A DNA stretch of 64,000 nucleotides from the NCBI RefSeq assembly GCF_015762685.1, contig NZ_PEHF01000066.1, positions 1-64,000 on the forward strand, written 5' to 3'. The translations under genes and the position numbers were made by a program. A model generated the notes under the pieces. That model was not told where the DNA came from and did no database searches. It was given only the letters and a program-made list of their open reading frames with translations. This document shows, piece by piece, positions 36,537-46,692 of this stretch. Source of the stretch: Candidatus Symbiopectobacterium sp. 'North America'. Its GTDB lineage: Bacteria > Pseudomonadota > Gammaproteobacteria > Enterobacterales > Enterobacteriaceae. The first letter of the stretch is position 1. Each line of letters opens with the position of its first letter.

Positions 36537-37004
36537 TCAATGCGAAAAATTCGTATAAATGTCCTGAATTTCATCATGAGAAAAGCCGCGAGTTAACAAG
36601 TATCGCTGCTGTTTTGCTTTTTCTTTCCAGTCAATTGGCGGCACATCACCAAATTTACGCGTTGCTACCTGCTGCGCGAGGGCGAACCAGTCAATTTCAC
36701 ATTCCAACAATGCGGATGAAATGACAGAACGCGAAAGGCCTTTCTGACGCAATTCCGCCACAATGCGCTGAGAGCCATAGCCTTTTCGGCTTCTTCCATG
36801 AATGTAACGCTGAGCAAATCGCGCATCATCCAACCAGCCGTGTTCATGGCAATATGCCAAAGCGGCGTCAATATCCGCAGCGTCAAATGCCGGCTCAACG
36901 CGAGACATCAACTTGCGGCGTAGCTCCCCTTCGCTGTGATCGCGTACCGCTAACAGGCGCATTGCAATAGTGAGTGCGTTGACAGAAGGAGTTGATGGTG
37001 TCAT
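36537..37004 (-). CDS. recX: RecA regulator RecX
   Basis: The 155-residue protein binds RecA filaments and limits their growth. Start chosen at ATG 37004 (MTPSTPSV); an in-frame ATG nine codons upstream is possible. The three-helix repeats are visible: RLLAVRDHSEGELRRKL, AYCHEHGWLDDARFAQRYIHGRSRKGYG and RYLLTRGFSHDEIQDIYTNF. It follows recA and is normally expressed by read-through. It is intact. Confidence 0.95.
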   Translation of the reverse strand: MTPSTPSVNALTIAMRLLAVRDHSEGELRRKLMSRVEPAFDAADIDAALAYCHEHGWLDDARFAQRYIHGRSRKGYGSQRIVAELRQKGLSRSVISSALLECEIDWFALAQQVATRKFGDVPPIDWKEKAKQQRYLLTRGFSHDEIQDIYTNFSH

Positions 37005-37025
37005 TGAAGATACATGTTGGTGAGA

Positions 37026-37061
37026 GAGCACGACAAACTACGAATAACGTTTATCGTGCTC
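37026..37061. repeat. Inverted repeat in the recA-recX gap
   Basis: GAGCACGA-C-AAAC and GTTT-A-TCGTGCTC form a long stem (13 bp with one mismatch) around about 10 bases. It has no T run on the minus strand. In E. coli a hairpin here reduces read-through from recA into recX, and this is the likely equivalent. Confidence 0.6.
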
Positions 37062-37083
37062 CATTCAAGTCACTTAACGCGGT

Positions 37084-38211
<1,128 letters not shown>

Positions 38212-38268
38212 TTATGTTACTGACACTGGTATGTAATCAAACAGGCGTGTCACCGAATCATTAACAGC

Positions 38269-38296
38269 ATTATACTGTGTACGCATACAGCATCAA
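38269..38296 (-). promoter_or_regulatory. recA promoter with LexA (SOS) box
   Basis: On the minus strand TTGATG (38291-38296) and TATAAT (38269-38274) are separated by 16 bases that are themselves the SOS box. The box fits CTG-N10-CAG with CTGT...ACAG ends (38275-38290). LexA bound there blocks the promoter until DNA damage. Confidence 0.95.
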
Positions 38297-38298
38297 GA

Positions 38299-38790
38299 TT
38301 ATTTTTGCAGAAATCCATCCAAAAGCATCTGAAGTGCGAAACGCACGGCCTGAAGCCGCACAGCATGCCTGTCGCCAAGAAACAGCATTTCACGCGCCAG
38401 TAGGTTGCCACGCTTGTCACACCAGACAAACCAGACGGTACCACCGGGTTTTTCGTCAGAACCGCCATCGGGGCCAGCAATGCCGCTCACAGAAAGTGAA
38501 TAATCAGCCCCCGCTGCACGCAAGGCACCCTGCGCCATTTCCCGTACGGTTTGCTCACTCACTGCGCCGTATTGGGCAAGCGTTCCCTCACTGACACCGA
38601 TGAGGCGCTGTTTTGCCTGGTTGCTGTAAGTGACAAATCCATAGTCAAACCAGCCGGAACTCCCCGCCACATCAGTAATCGATTTTGCAATCCAGCCTCC
38701 CGTACAGGATTCTGCACAGGTCACCTTTGCACCCAACGCAGTCAGGCGTGCTCCAATCTGGGCGCTTAACTGCAAAATCTCGGTTTCCAT
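38299..38790 (-). CDS. pncC: Nicotinamide-nucleotide amidohydrolase PncC
   Basis: The intact protein of about 163 residues converts NMN to NaMN in pyridine nucleotide salvage (formerly ygaD, CinA C-terminal family). Start at ATG 38790; an ATG 6 bases upstream is also possible. The family motifs are VTCAESCTGGWIAKSITDVAGSS, GFVTYSNQAKQRLIGVS and SVSGIAGPDGGSDEKPGGTVWF. It lies directly upstream of the recA promoter. Confidence 0.96.
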   Translation of the reverse strand: METEILQLSAQIGARLTALGAKVTCAESCTGGWIAKSITDVAGSSGWFDYGFVTYSNQAKQRLIGVSEGTLAQYGAVSEQTVREMAQGALRAAGADYSLSVSGIAGPDGGSDEKPGGTVWFVWCDKRGNLLAREMLFLGDRHAVRLQAVRFALQMLLDGFLQK

Positions 38791-38980
38791 GTTCACTCCA
38801 CGTTGATTGAGGGTATAGCATCACAGCGTATCATTTTCACACGGGTTCGCCTTCCCCTGCCACGCTGTTGCGTGCCTTATTCTAGAATTCGGCGCGAAAG
38901 TAAAGGGAGCGGCAGGACAGATATAACTCTGGAGGTTAAAACGCGAAGGAGAGTAAAATGGCTCAACGGGTTTGGCGGGA

Positions 38981-39316
38981 TTACATGCAACCCGCGCAGC
39001 TGGTACAACGCCAATCCTGCGGATTGATCGCCTGATAAAAAAATCGAAAATAGCACTCTTCAATAGGAACCTGGTTATTTTCGAAACAGTCGGCTAACCA
39101 GTCTACATTCTCTACAATCCAATCATCTTCATCCAATCCTTCACGATATAATTCATCCTCAGGATCGATGATCGAATATATTCCCAGCGTTCCCAGATGT
39201 TTTTCATGAAAGAACGTTGGCAGGTTAAAGGCCATAGACTGAAACGTAATAATCCAGTGCCCATGGCACAGGAGGTTACTGTTGCGACTCCATGCAGCTG
39301 TGAATGGATTATTCAT
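38981..39316 (-). CDS. Hypothetical protein with C-terminal cysteine cluster
   Basis: The 111-residue frame starts MNNPFTAAWSRN. A later start at the methionine of SMAFNLPTFFHEK is equally plausible. The middle is acidic (DPEDELYREGLDEDDWIVENVDW) and the end is RCTSCAGCM, a CxxCxxC cluster that could bind metal. I do not recognise the family. It stands alone between pncC and a GNAT pseudogene, where related genomes have other genes, so it may be an accessory gene. Confidence 0.55.
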   Translation of the reverse strand: MNNPFTAAWSRNSNLLCHGHWIITFQSMAFNLPTFFHEKHLGTLGIYSIIDPEDELYREGLDEDDWIVENVDWLADCFENNQVPIEECYFRFFYQAINPQDWRCTSCAGCM

Positions 39317-39670
39317 GTTATTAATACCCTATCGCAAAAAAGCGGAGGGAAAATTAACACGAGATGGAAGGAAAGTAAATAATCCGTAAAGAGTAAGGTT
39401 AAGTGTTAATTATCTCAGCGAAATATTGGTACATATTATCACCTATTAAAGCAAGCCAAAATAACAGCATTGATATATCGCAATAAAACAGACAATAATA
39501 ACAAAAGAAATACGGTATTTATTCAAGATGCGTTATATCTGCCCCACTTGTCCGTCATAAAAATGTCACACCGAGCGATTATCTTGTGCGGATAATAATA
39601 ACAGATGATAGCTTGTAAACGACATGCTGCCCCGCCTCGGGGCTTTTTTCCCCTGATGCGGAGAATGTTC
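39317..39670. other. AT-rich intergenic region ahead of the GNAT pseudogene
   Basis: No gene is seen. It contains the strong hairpin at 39629-39649, listed separately. GGATAATAATAA at 39592-39603 is a possible -10, which would give a terminated transcript of about 45 bases. Confidence 0.5.
39629..39649 (+). terminator. Terminator or attenuator 22 bases before the GNAT gene
   Basis: GCCCCG (39629-39634) pairs with CGGGGC (39638-39643) around CCT, followed by six T. No gene ends immediately upstream on this strand, so it either ends a short leader/sRNA or attenuates the acetyltransferase gene. Confidence 0.75.
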
Positions 39671-40171
39671 ATGACGTTTCCCTCCATCCGACGCCTACGA
39701 ACGGCAGATTGCCCTGCCTTCAAACAGCTACGACTCGAAAGCCTGCTGAATCACCCTGATACTTATGAGGCGTCCTGGGAAGAAGAAAGTCAGAAAAGTG
39801 ACGCGTGGTTCGATGCGCGCATCAGGCAGAATGTCATTTTCGGCGCTTTTACTCCCGAAGCGCGCCTGATTGGCCTGTGCTGCTATACACGCCCCCAGAG
39901 GCTGAAATCCGCCCACAAAGGTATTGTGTGGGGCATGTATGTGGCACCAGACTGCCGGGGCAAGGGCGTTTCCCTGCAATTGCTCAATCACACCATCTCG
40001 CACGATCGCTAACGGGCTCACATATTACTACTGAGCGTAACGTCCTCCAATTTGGCAGCGTATCGCTTGTATCAAAAGGCCTGTTTTTGCCAATATGGGC
40101 AGGAGCCGGATGCAATGAAACTGGGCGACATCTATTACAGTGAACGTGTGATGTTCTTCCCTTTACGTTAG
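39671..40171 (+). pseudogene. GNAT-family acetyltransferase with an ochre stop
   Basis: The frame from ATG 39671 (MTFPSIRRLRTADCPAFKQLRLESL) shows the GNAT core: LIGLCCYT, then the acetyl-CoA-binding MYVAPDCRGKGVSLQLL. A TAA at 40010-40012 follows HDR. The same frame then runs on with LSVTSSNLAAYRLYQKACFCQYGQEPDAMKLGDIYY to the TAG at 40169-40171, the normal end of such enzymes. A single nonsense mutation best explains it. The substrate is unknown. Confidence 0.85.
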
Positions 40172-40276
40172 CTCCGCATCTTCCAGAGACAGGGCAAATC
40201 TTGCCTAAGTGGAAAGAAGCGGCAAAAATAACAAGCAATGTTGTAAGCTGTAAGTCCACATCACTGAGGATCCTGC

Positions 40277-40771
40277 GTGTCATATTCTTTTTTTAAATCA
40301 TTGGTTTTTGCCAGCAAGCGCGCTCCTGATGCTTTAAGCGGGAGCATCACTATCGCGCATTCTGCCGATGCACTGTATGCCTTGTGGCGCAAGCCGGAAA
40401 CACTGCCAGTGCTGATGAGCCATTTTGCGACGATCACTATCCTTAACCAGACGGATTCCCTGTGGCGCGCCAATACGCCGCTCGGCTCGCTGTTAGAGTG
40501 GCGAGCACGCATTGTGGAAGAGAAACCGGGAGAAGCCATACATTGGAGTTCCCTCCCTGGCGCACTGGTTCCGAACGAAGGGAGGCTGACATTGTCACCC
40601 GCCCCCAATGGCGAGGTTAACGTCACCTTGTGGATTCGATTTACACCACCGGGTGGGCTGGTCGGAAAAAAAGTAGGCCAGCTCTTCACATTGTTTTCAC
40701 AAGATATGCTGAAACAAACGCTGGAGCGCTTTAAAAAAATGGCCGATGAGCAACAATTGCCGTCAGCGTAA
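40277..40771 (+). CDS. SRPBCC-family protein (START/Bet v1-like)
   Basis: The 164-residue protein starts at GTG 40277 behind GAGG. ITIAHSADALYALWRKPETLPVLMSHFATITILN and the acidic EWRARIVEEKPGEAIHW with a late amphipathic helix (FSQDMLKQTLERFKKMADE) fit the polyketide-cyclase/dehydrase SRPBCC fold, which forms a hydrophobic ligand pocket. No partner is encoded nearby. The ligand is unknown. Confidence 0.7.
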   Translation: MSYSFFKSLVFASKRAPDALSGSITIAHSADALYALWRKPETLPVLMSHFATITILNQTDSLWRANTPLGSLLEWRARIVEEKPGEAIHWSSLPGALVPNEGRLTLSPAPNGEVNVTLWIRFTPPGGLVGKKVGQLFTLFSQDMLKQTLERFKKMADEQQLPSA

Positions 40772-40842
40772 CTCGCCTGAATACGCTGCCACTGTTAGCT
40801 CTATAGCCAGAAGAGCAGTGCCCAATAAGCATTGGAGGCCAT

Positions 40843-41524
40843 ATGCTGGAACTTATTAAGACCGTTGGTCTGGGCCTGGTGTTAATTTTGCCCCTGGCCA
40901 ACCCGTTGACCACCATTGTGGTATTTCTTGCGTTGTAGAGTGACATGAGTGAGGGGGGAGCGCAACCGGCAGATATTTCAAACCTCACTGTACGTGTTTA
41001 TCATCATGATGGTGGCCTTTTATGGTGGGCAACTGATCATGAATACGCTGGGCATTTCTATTCCCGGCTTGCGCATTGCTGGTGGACTGATCGTGGCTTT
41101 CATCGGTTTTCGTATGCTCTTCCCCCCACACCAGCGAGAGCACGGACCTGAGGCTGCCAGCAAGGCGGATGAAATCAACCGAAGCCCTTCAGCAAACCGG
41201 GTGAATATTGCCTTTGTTCCACTGGCCATGCCCAGTACCGCGGGACCCGGCACGATCGCGCTCATTATCAGTACCGCGTCGCAAATTAAAAGCGGAATTG
41301 CGATCACTCCCTGGGTGGTAGCGGTTGCGCCCGTATTCTCCTTCCTGATGACCAGCGTGATCCTATGGGTGTGCTTACGCAGTTCTGGCTACATTGTGCG
41401 CCTGTTGGGTAAAAGCGGTATTGAGGCCATCGCGCGTTTGATGGGATTTTTGCTGGTGTGTATGGGGGTTCAATTTGTCATCAATGGCATGCTGGAGATC
41501 GTGACAACCCTGCCAGCCAAATAA
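40843..41524 (+). pseudogene. marC: MarC-family membrane protein, nonsense plus frameshift
   Basis: The start at ATG 40843 behind GGAGG reads MLELIKTVGLGLVLILPLANPLTTIVVFLAL as in MarC. TAG follows at 40936-40938. A one-base insertion in the G6 run 40953-40958 then shifts the frame before [28 protein letters not shown]. The rest, with [36 protein letters not shown] and [14 protein letters not shown], is open. MarC proteins are six-helix inner-membrane proteins of uncertain function, not required for multiple antibiotic resistance despite the name. Confidence 0.92.
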
Positions 41525-41530
41525 CAGATA

Positions 41531-41553
41531 AAAAAACCCGCCTCGAGGGCGGG
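41531..41553. terminator. Hairpin after marC
   Basis: CCCGCC (41537-41542) pairs with GGCGGG (41548-41553) around 5 bases. The T run needed for termination lies on the minus strand only, so it would stop leftward transcription best. It starts 12 bases after the marC stop. Confidence 0.6.
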
Positions 41554-41917
41554 AAAAGTGACTCTCTTGACAGGGATGGAAATCACAACATTGACAAGGG
41601 ATGTAGAGACAATAGCAGATGAAATGTATAGAAGTGTCTTGCGAGGTAAGGTTAGCCCGAGGGATGTAAAGCGTGGTTTTCAAACATAACGATTTGCATC
41701 ATCAGGGAATTATCGATATGCCCGTTCTTCCCTGTGCCAGCAGTGAAACCCCGTCGTTATCCTTTTCCTTGATGTTTCACATACAGTTACATTCCGAGCG
41801 ACAGCACCGGCGATCCGCACGCACTGACTTTACCTGCTCCTCTTTCTGGTATTAGTCTGACCTATAACGCGCTAGGGCGTCAGGCAGACAGATTTTATCA
41901 TCATCAAGTAACCACTA
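41554..41917. other. Intergenic region between marC and grxB
   Basis: It holds no recognisable gene; a 60-codon frame at 41673-41855 has no ribosome binding site or similarity I know. It should contain the grxB promoter, which I could not pin down. Confidence 0.5.
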
Positions 41918-42553
41918 ATGAAATTATTTACCTATGAGCATTGCCCGTTCTGTGTGCGAGCCAGAATGATTTTTGGACTGAAAAAAACACCGTTTGAACT
42001 GGCGATCATCATGGAGGGAGATGTGGAAACGCCGACGCGGATGGTTGGCCTCAAGGTCGTCCCTATTCTGCAAAAAGAGGATGGCAGCTTCATGCCTGAA
42101 AGCATGGATATCGTTCACTATGTGGATAGCCTGAAAGCACCGCAGATCGCAGACCAGCCGGTAGACAGTGCGATTGAAGCATGGTGCAAGTCAGCCTCTG
42201 GCGTGGTGTTCAAACTGGCGGTTCCGCGTTTCACCGAAGGTGAGTTTGCCGAGTTGGCAACAAAACCTGCTCGTCAGGCTTTCCGGCAACGTGAAGAAAA
42301 AGCGTTTGGCGACTTATCTGCGCTTCTGGCAGAAACACCCGCGCTGATTCGCGACGTTGAGCAAAAATTGGCAGAATTAGAAACCTCACTCCCTGCGGAT
42401 GAAACGGTCTCAACCACGGACTTTATCCTGTTCCCGATCCTACGATCGCTGACTATCGTGAAAGGTATTCACTATGGGCCACGTGTGAGTGAATACCTAC
42501 ATCGTGTCGCCACCGCAGACCAAATTGATTTACTGACAGCCCAGGCGCGCTAG
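41918..42553 (+). CDS. grxB: Glutaredoxin 2
   Basis: The intact 211-residue GST-like glutaredoxin reduces protein disulfides with glutathione. The N-terminal thioredoxin fold has the active site CPFC at residues 9-12 and VVPILQ with the cis-proline. The all-helical C-terminal domain has SAIEAWCKSASGVV and TTDFILFPILRSLTIVKG. E. coli GrxB has 215 residues. Confidence 0.97.
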   Translation: MKLFTYEHCPFCVRARMIFGLKKTPFELAIIMEGDVETPTRMVGLKVVPILQKEDGSFMPESMDIVHYVDSLKAPQIADQPVDSAIEAWCKSASGVVFKLAVPRFTEGEFAELATKPARQAFRQREEKAFGDLSALLAETPALIRDVEQKLAELETSLPADETVSTTDFILFPILRSLTIVKGIHYGPRVSEYLHRVATADQIDLLTAQAR

Positions 42554-42554
42554 T

Positions 42555-43085
42555 TCAAAGCGGCGAACGCCATGCGCTCAGAATGGTAGCGACGGGGATA
42601 ACAGTGACGGGATTCCCCGGCAGGCTCAGCCCCGCCCACACCTCATTATGCTGACCGATGAGCTGCTGGGCGCGGGCATAAGTACGATCCGCCGTGGTGT
42701 GCGCATCTGCTGCCACGGTGATTGCGTAGCCCTTGCTGGCACCGACTTTGATCGTCGTATCCACACAATAATCGGTTGCACAGCCACAGACGGTGAAGGC
42801 ATTGATGCCCAAACGCTGTAATAGCGCATCCAGCGTCGTGTTCCAAAACCCATCACAAGCGGTTTTAGTGACATAGTGTGCATGCGCTGGCTGCTGTAAT
42901 TCTGGGATGATCTGCCATAAATCACCACCAACGCCCATTTCTCCTTCGGCATGCTGGATGAAAATAACAACGTCGGCGGCATCAATCAGCTGATTGATCA
43001 ATGCTGCCTTGCCCTCCCTATCGTAACGTGGTATCGCCAACACCCCGACTTGCATATCAACCACGATCAAAACGTTATTTTTCAT
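42555..43085 (-). CDS. Isochorismatase-like cysteine hydrolase
   Basis: The 176-residue enzyme starts at ATG 43085 (KNNVLIVVDMQVGVL), preceded by another ATG. The catalytic triad of the cysteine hydrolase family is visible: Asp in VVDMQ, Lys in YVTKTACDGF and the nucleophile Cys in VCGCATDYCVDTT. The substrate of such proteins is often a small amide or carbamate and cannot be told from sequence here. It converges with grxB with a one-base gap. Confidence 0.85.
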   Translation of the reverse strand: MKNNVLIVVDMQVGVLAIPRYDREGKAALINQLIDAADVVIFIQHAEGEMGVGGDLWQIIPELQQPAHAHYVTKTACDGFWNTTLDALLQRLGINAFTVCGCATDYCVDTTIKVGASKGYAITVAADAHTTADRTYARAQQLIGQHNEVWAGLSLPGNPVTVIPVATILSAWRSPL

Positions 43086-43205
43086 CATCACCTCAACGTA
43101 AAAAAACCAAGGTTGTGTGGCTCCCACACGCCCTTGACTTTGTGCACAATTAGCTTTATGCACAATGCGCTTTATGCTCGGAAAGTTACGCGGCTTGCGA
43201 ATCCG

Positions 43206-44229
43206 TTAGCGACTGAGGCTTGCGCCCCCACCTTTTTTCATCACGCCACGGATATCCAATTCCTGCACCAGGTTCAAGTCACCGCTGATCGTCAATTTCA
43301 GAACGCTGGCCGCAATCGCAAAGTCGATGGACTCCTGAGCGTCAAACTGATGCAGGATACCGTGCATTAACCCGGCACCGAAGGAATCACCCGCCGCAAC
43401 ACCTTCCATCACATGCAGGTTATAGCGCGTTGTTTCATGAAACTCGCCATCGCTCAACAGCAGCCCCATCCATTGGCTGTCTTCGACCGAGCGAATATTA
43501 CGCAGTACGCTGGCAACCATTTTACATTCCGGATAACGGCGCGTTACCTCCAGCATACCCTCTTTGAACGCATCAATCTGTTCAATGCCACGTGACATAT
43601 CGCCATCAAAGGCTTTTATACCCAACGTTGCTTCAAAATCTTCATCGTTGGCAATGCAAATCGTCACGTAATTCATCAGCTTTGACATAACACGCTGCGC
43701 TTTTTCCGGAGACCACATTTTGCCACGATAATTCATATCGCAAACCACCGGAATATTATGCTGTTGGCAGTAAACACAAGCGGTGGTCACGGCCTGGTCT
43801 AATTCAGCAGAAATTGCCGGCGTGATGCCCGAAAAATAGAAGTAATCGACATCTTGCAGCAGTGTTTCCCAATCAAACTCCGTTTGGTTGGCCGTAGCAA
43901 ATGCGCTGCCTGCACGATCGTAAACCACATTGGCAGAACGGACGCTGGCCCCTTTTTCAAAAAAGTAGATTCCAAGACGAGGGCCACCACGTAATACTTT
44001 ATGCGTATCAACACCGTATTTACGTAACGTCGAGAGTGCCGTTTCGCCCAACAAATTTTACGGCAGCTTGGTAAGATAAGCAGAATCATTGCCTAACAGA
44101 GCAAGAGAAACCGCCACGTTCGCCTCTGCGCCACCGTACGCTGCTTCAAATGCATCAGATTGCATAATACGGTTATTGCCCTGCGGCTTAAGCCGCAACA
44201 TCATTTCCCCAAACGTTAATACTTTCATT
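43206..44229 (-). pseudogene. PfkB-family sugar kinase (2-keto-3-deoxygluconate kinase-like), ochre stop
   Basis: The frame from ATG 44229 (MKVLTFGEMMLRLKPQGN, YGGAEANVAVSLALLGNDSAYLTKLP) meets TAA at 44055-44057. It continues without a shift as NLLGETALSTLRKYGVDTHKVLRGG. The PfkB active-site signature GVAAGDSFGAGLMHGIL with its catalytic Asp is present near the end. The start and the GGAEANVA motif resemble KDG/2-dehydro-3-deoxygluconate kinases of pectin and glucuronate catabolism. A single substitution explains the stop. Confidence 0.88.
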
Positions 44230-44727
44230 TTTCATCCATCATTAGGTTTATTACGCTATGACGCGCTGGCATAGCAGGTATACGGGGAATGCCATTATTG
44301 GTGAAACCGACAACGGTCAGTGCAGCGTATACACTTGCCATTATACCTCGACGCGTGATTATTCTACTTTGTCATAATTTGGTCAGCACAGGTACGATAA
44401 ATAGCAATAACTAATGAGCGTTATGGACTAACAACACGGGTATTTATTCCAACACCGCATATAACATTACGGTTGTTGAGTGCGCTTCTATCGAAATGCG
44501 GCGCGCCCCGGTTACACAAAAGAAACAAATCACCCTCATCGCAGAAAAAGACACGTAACATAAACATCGATGACGGGAACGCTATTTGACGCCCGCTGAG
44601 CCATTTCTATTTCGTATTATCTAACATTGGCGCGTTGCGTATGATAACAACAGGTGAAATGGGGGGGTAATACCACACGAATCGTCACCATAAAACGATA
44701 ATTATCAAAAAGCATCATGAGGAATAT
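44230..44727. other. Intergenic region between the sugar kinase and chemoreceptor pseudogenes
   Basis: The genes diverge, so both promoters should lie here. A GAGG ribosome binding site precedes the chemoreceptor start. I found no RNA gene, repeat or convincing sigma-28 promoter. Confidence 0.5.
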
Positions 44728-46365
44728 ATGCGGTCAATGAAAAATATCTCTCTCGGTGTTCTGCTAGGCGCTGGCTTCTCTGCCATTATTGTCATCGGCC
44801 TGCTGGTTGCCGCCTTTGGACGGATCGCGTGGAGTAAAACAAGCGATCACATTGAATATTATGAAAAACACCATTTAACCAATCTTATCTCAGTGCAGGA
44901 TTTAAAGGATAACTTAAACAGTGCCACCAAAGCCGCATTAATCATGGCATTCCAGGATGATATTAACAGTCAGGCAGAAAGTGAGGCGGTAGTCGAACAA
45001 ATGCTGGGAGGTAACAATCTTCTGCTGATACGCTTAAAAGAAGAAATCTCGCTGCCGAACTTGCTCGCAACACTCGATAATTTTAACAAAACCTACGCTG
45101 ACTATATCACCATGACCCAGCAGACCGTGAATCTGGCAAAAAATGGCCAACTGTTGGATGCGCAATCTCTTGCGATAGAGAAGTTACAGCCGATACAAAT
45201 GAGCCTGTTTCAAGAGATTTCAGCCATGATCCAACAACAACAAGACAACACCACTCAGGCGGCTGCCGAATCAACTCAGGGAGCACGCCTGTCTGGCAAT
45301 ATACAGTTGTTGTTGGCTGCCATAGCAGCGCTATTGGGCTTGACCATCGCAGGGTTGACGACACGGCATATTAAAAGGCAACTGGGCGGCGAACCTGCTT
45401 ACGCCATGCAGGTTGTCCAACAAATAGCGCAGGGTAATCTGGCTACTCACATTACGATTCCCGCTGGCCATCAAACCAGCCTGCTATCCGCCATGCAAGA
45501 GATGCGCGATAACTTACGCAACATCGTGCTGGAGGTACGCGAGAGTAGTGAATCTATCTCCGTGGGGGCTAACGATATTGCAGCAAGCAGTACCAATTTG
45601 AGTCAACACACTGAACAGCAAGCGGCCAGTCTGCAACAAACCGCCGCATCGATTGAGCAAATCAGCCAAACCATTCATCAAAATGCTGACACTGTGCGTA
45701 GCACAACGCAGCAAGCTGATACGGCCAGCAGCATCGCGGCCAAAAGCGGTGAAGCCATCGCCGATATCGTACAAACTATGAGTGAAATTAGCCAAAGCTC
45801 TAACAAGATCAACGAGATCATTGCCGTTATTGATGGTATTGCTTTTCAAACCAATATACTGGCGCTCAATGCCGCGGTTGAAGCCGCACGGGCTGGGGAA
45901 CAAGGGCGCGGTTTTGCCGTGGTGGCTGGAGAAGTTCGTTCTCTGGCACAACGTTCCGCATCTGCGGCAAAGGAAATTAAAACGCTCATTCAAGATAGCG
46001 TAGGCTGCGTTAATAACGGTTCACAATTGGTCAGTCGGGCCGGAGCCACTATTGACGAGCTGGTAAAACAATAGCGCCAAGTCGCAGTGAGCGTGAATGA
46101 GATTGGCGTGACAACACAAGAACAGGAGCAAGGCGTCAGACAAATCAATGATGCCGTCAGCCAACTGGATCTCGTCACCCAGCAAAATACGGTACTGGTG
46201 GAAGAATCAAGCAGCGTGGCCGACGGTTTACGCGATCAGGCACAGCACTTGGTCTCCTTGATGAGCGTATTCCAGGTAAATACGTCACGCCCCTCTGGCG
46301 AGGCAAACCCAACAGTCACGACACAGCCACTTGGTATAGCATTACAAAGTAGAAAGATTGCCTGA
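44728..46365 (+). pseudogene. Methyl-accepting chemotaxis protein with an amber stop
   Basis: Starting at ATG 44728 behind GAGG, residues about 7-30 are a membrane anchor and the next 160 a periplasmic four-helix sensor. About 192-213 is the second membrane helix, followed by HAMP and signalling domain. The signalling tip ([37 protein letters not shown]) is intact. TAG at 46072-46074 follows DELVKQ, and the same frame resumes RQVAVSVNEIGVTTQEQEQGV to 46365. The stop removes the second half of the methylation helices. No C-terminal CheR-binding pentapeptide is present. The ligand is unknown. Confidence 0.92.
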
Positions 46366-46692
46366 TATTTTCCAAGGGGGTTGTCGTCGCCATCATGGTC
46401 TTGCCACTGGCAGCCGCCTTCCCCCCAGCCTTTCCCCTGCCTATCCATTCCGCACTACACGCCGATTCTCGGTGCGTTCTACACCTCAAAAACGTCAAAT
46501 ATTTGTAAGACTACGGTAATTCTTACCTGACAAGACTAATATTAAAGCAGTTTCTGGCCGATATAGGGTGAGTAACATGTAAATTTTCCATTGTAGGGCA
46601 CTGCCAGACAGGAATCAGGTTAAACGTCTAGAAAGAAGATTAGTCAATTGAAAAATAATAAAATAGTCACTAAGCTTATCTAGAGGGTTACT
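46366..46692. other. Intergenic region ahead of the EAL-HDOD gene
   Basis: No gene is recognised. The last 15 bases hold AGAGGG as ribosome binding site for the next gene. TGGCCGATAT at 46556-46565 recalls a sigma-28 -10 element, but no -35 lies at the right distance. Confidence 0.45.

Noticed and set aside
46556..46565. Sigma-28 flagellar promoter before the EAL-HDOD gene
   Set aside because: The -10-like GCCGATA has no TAAA at 15 bases upstream.
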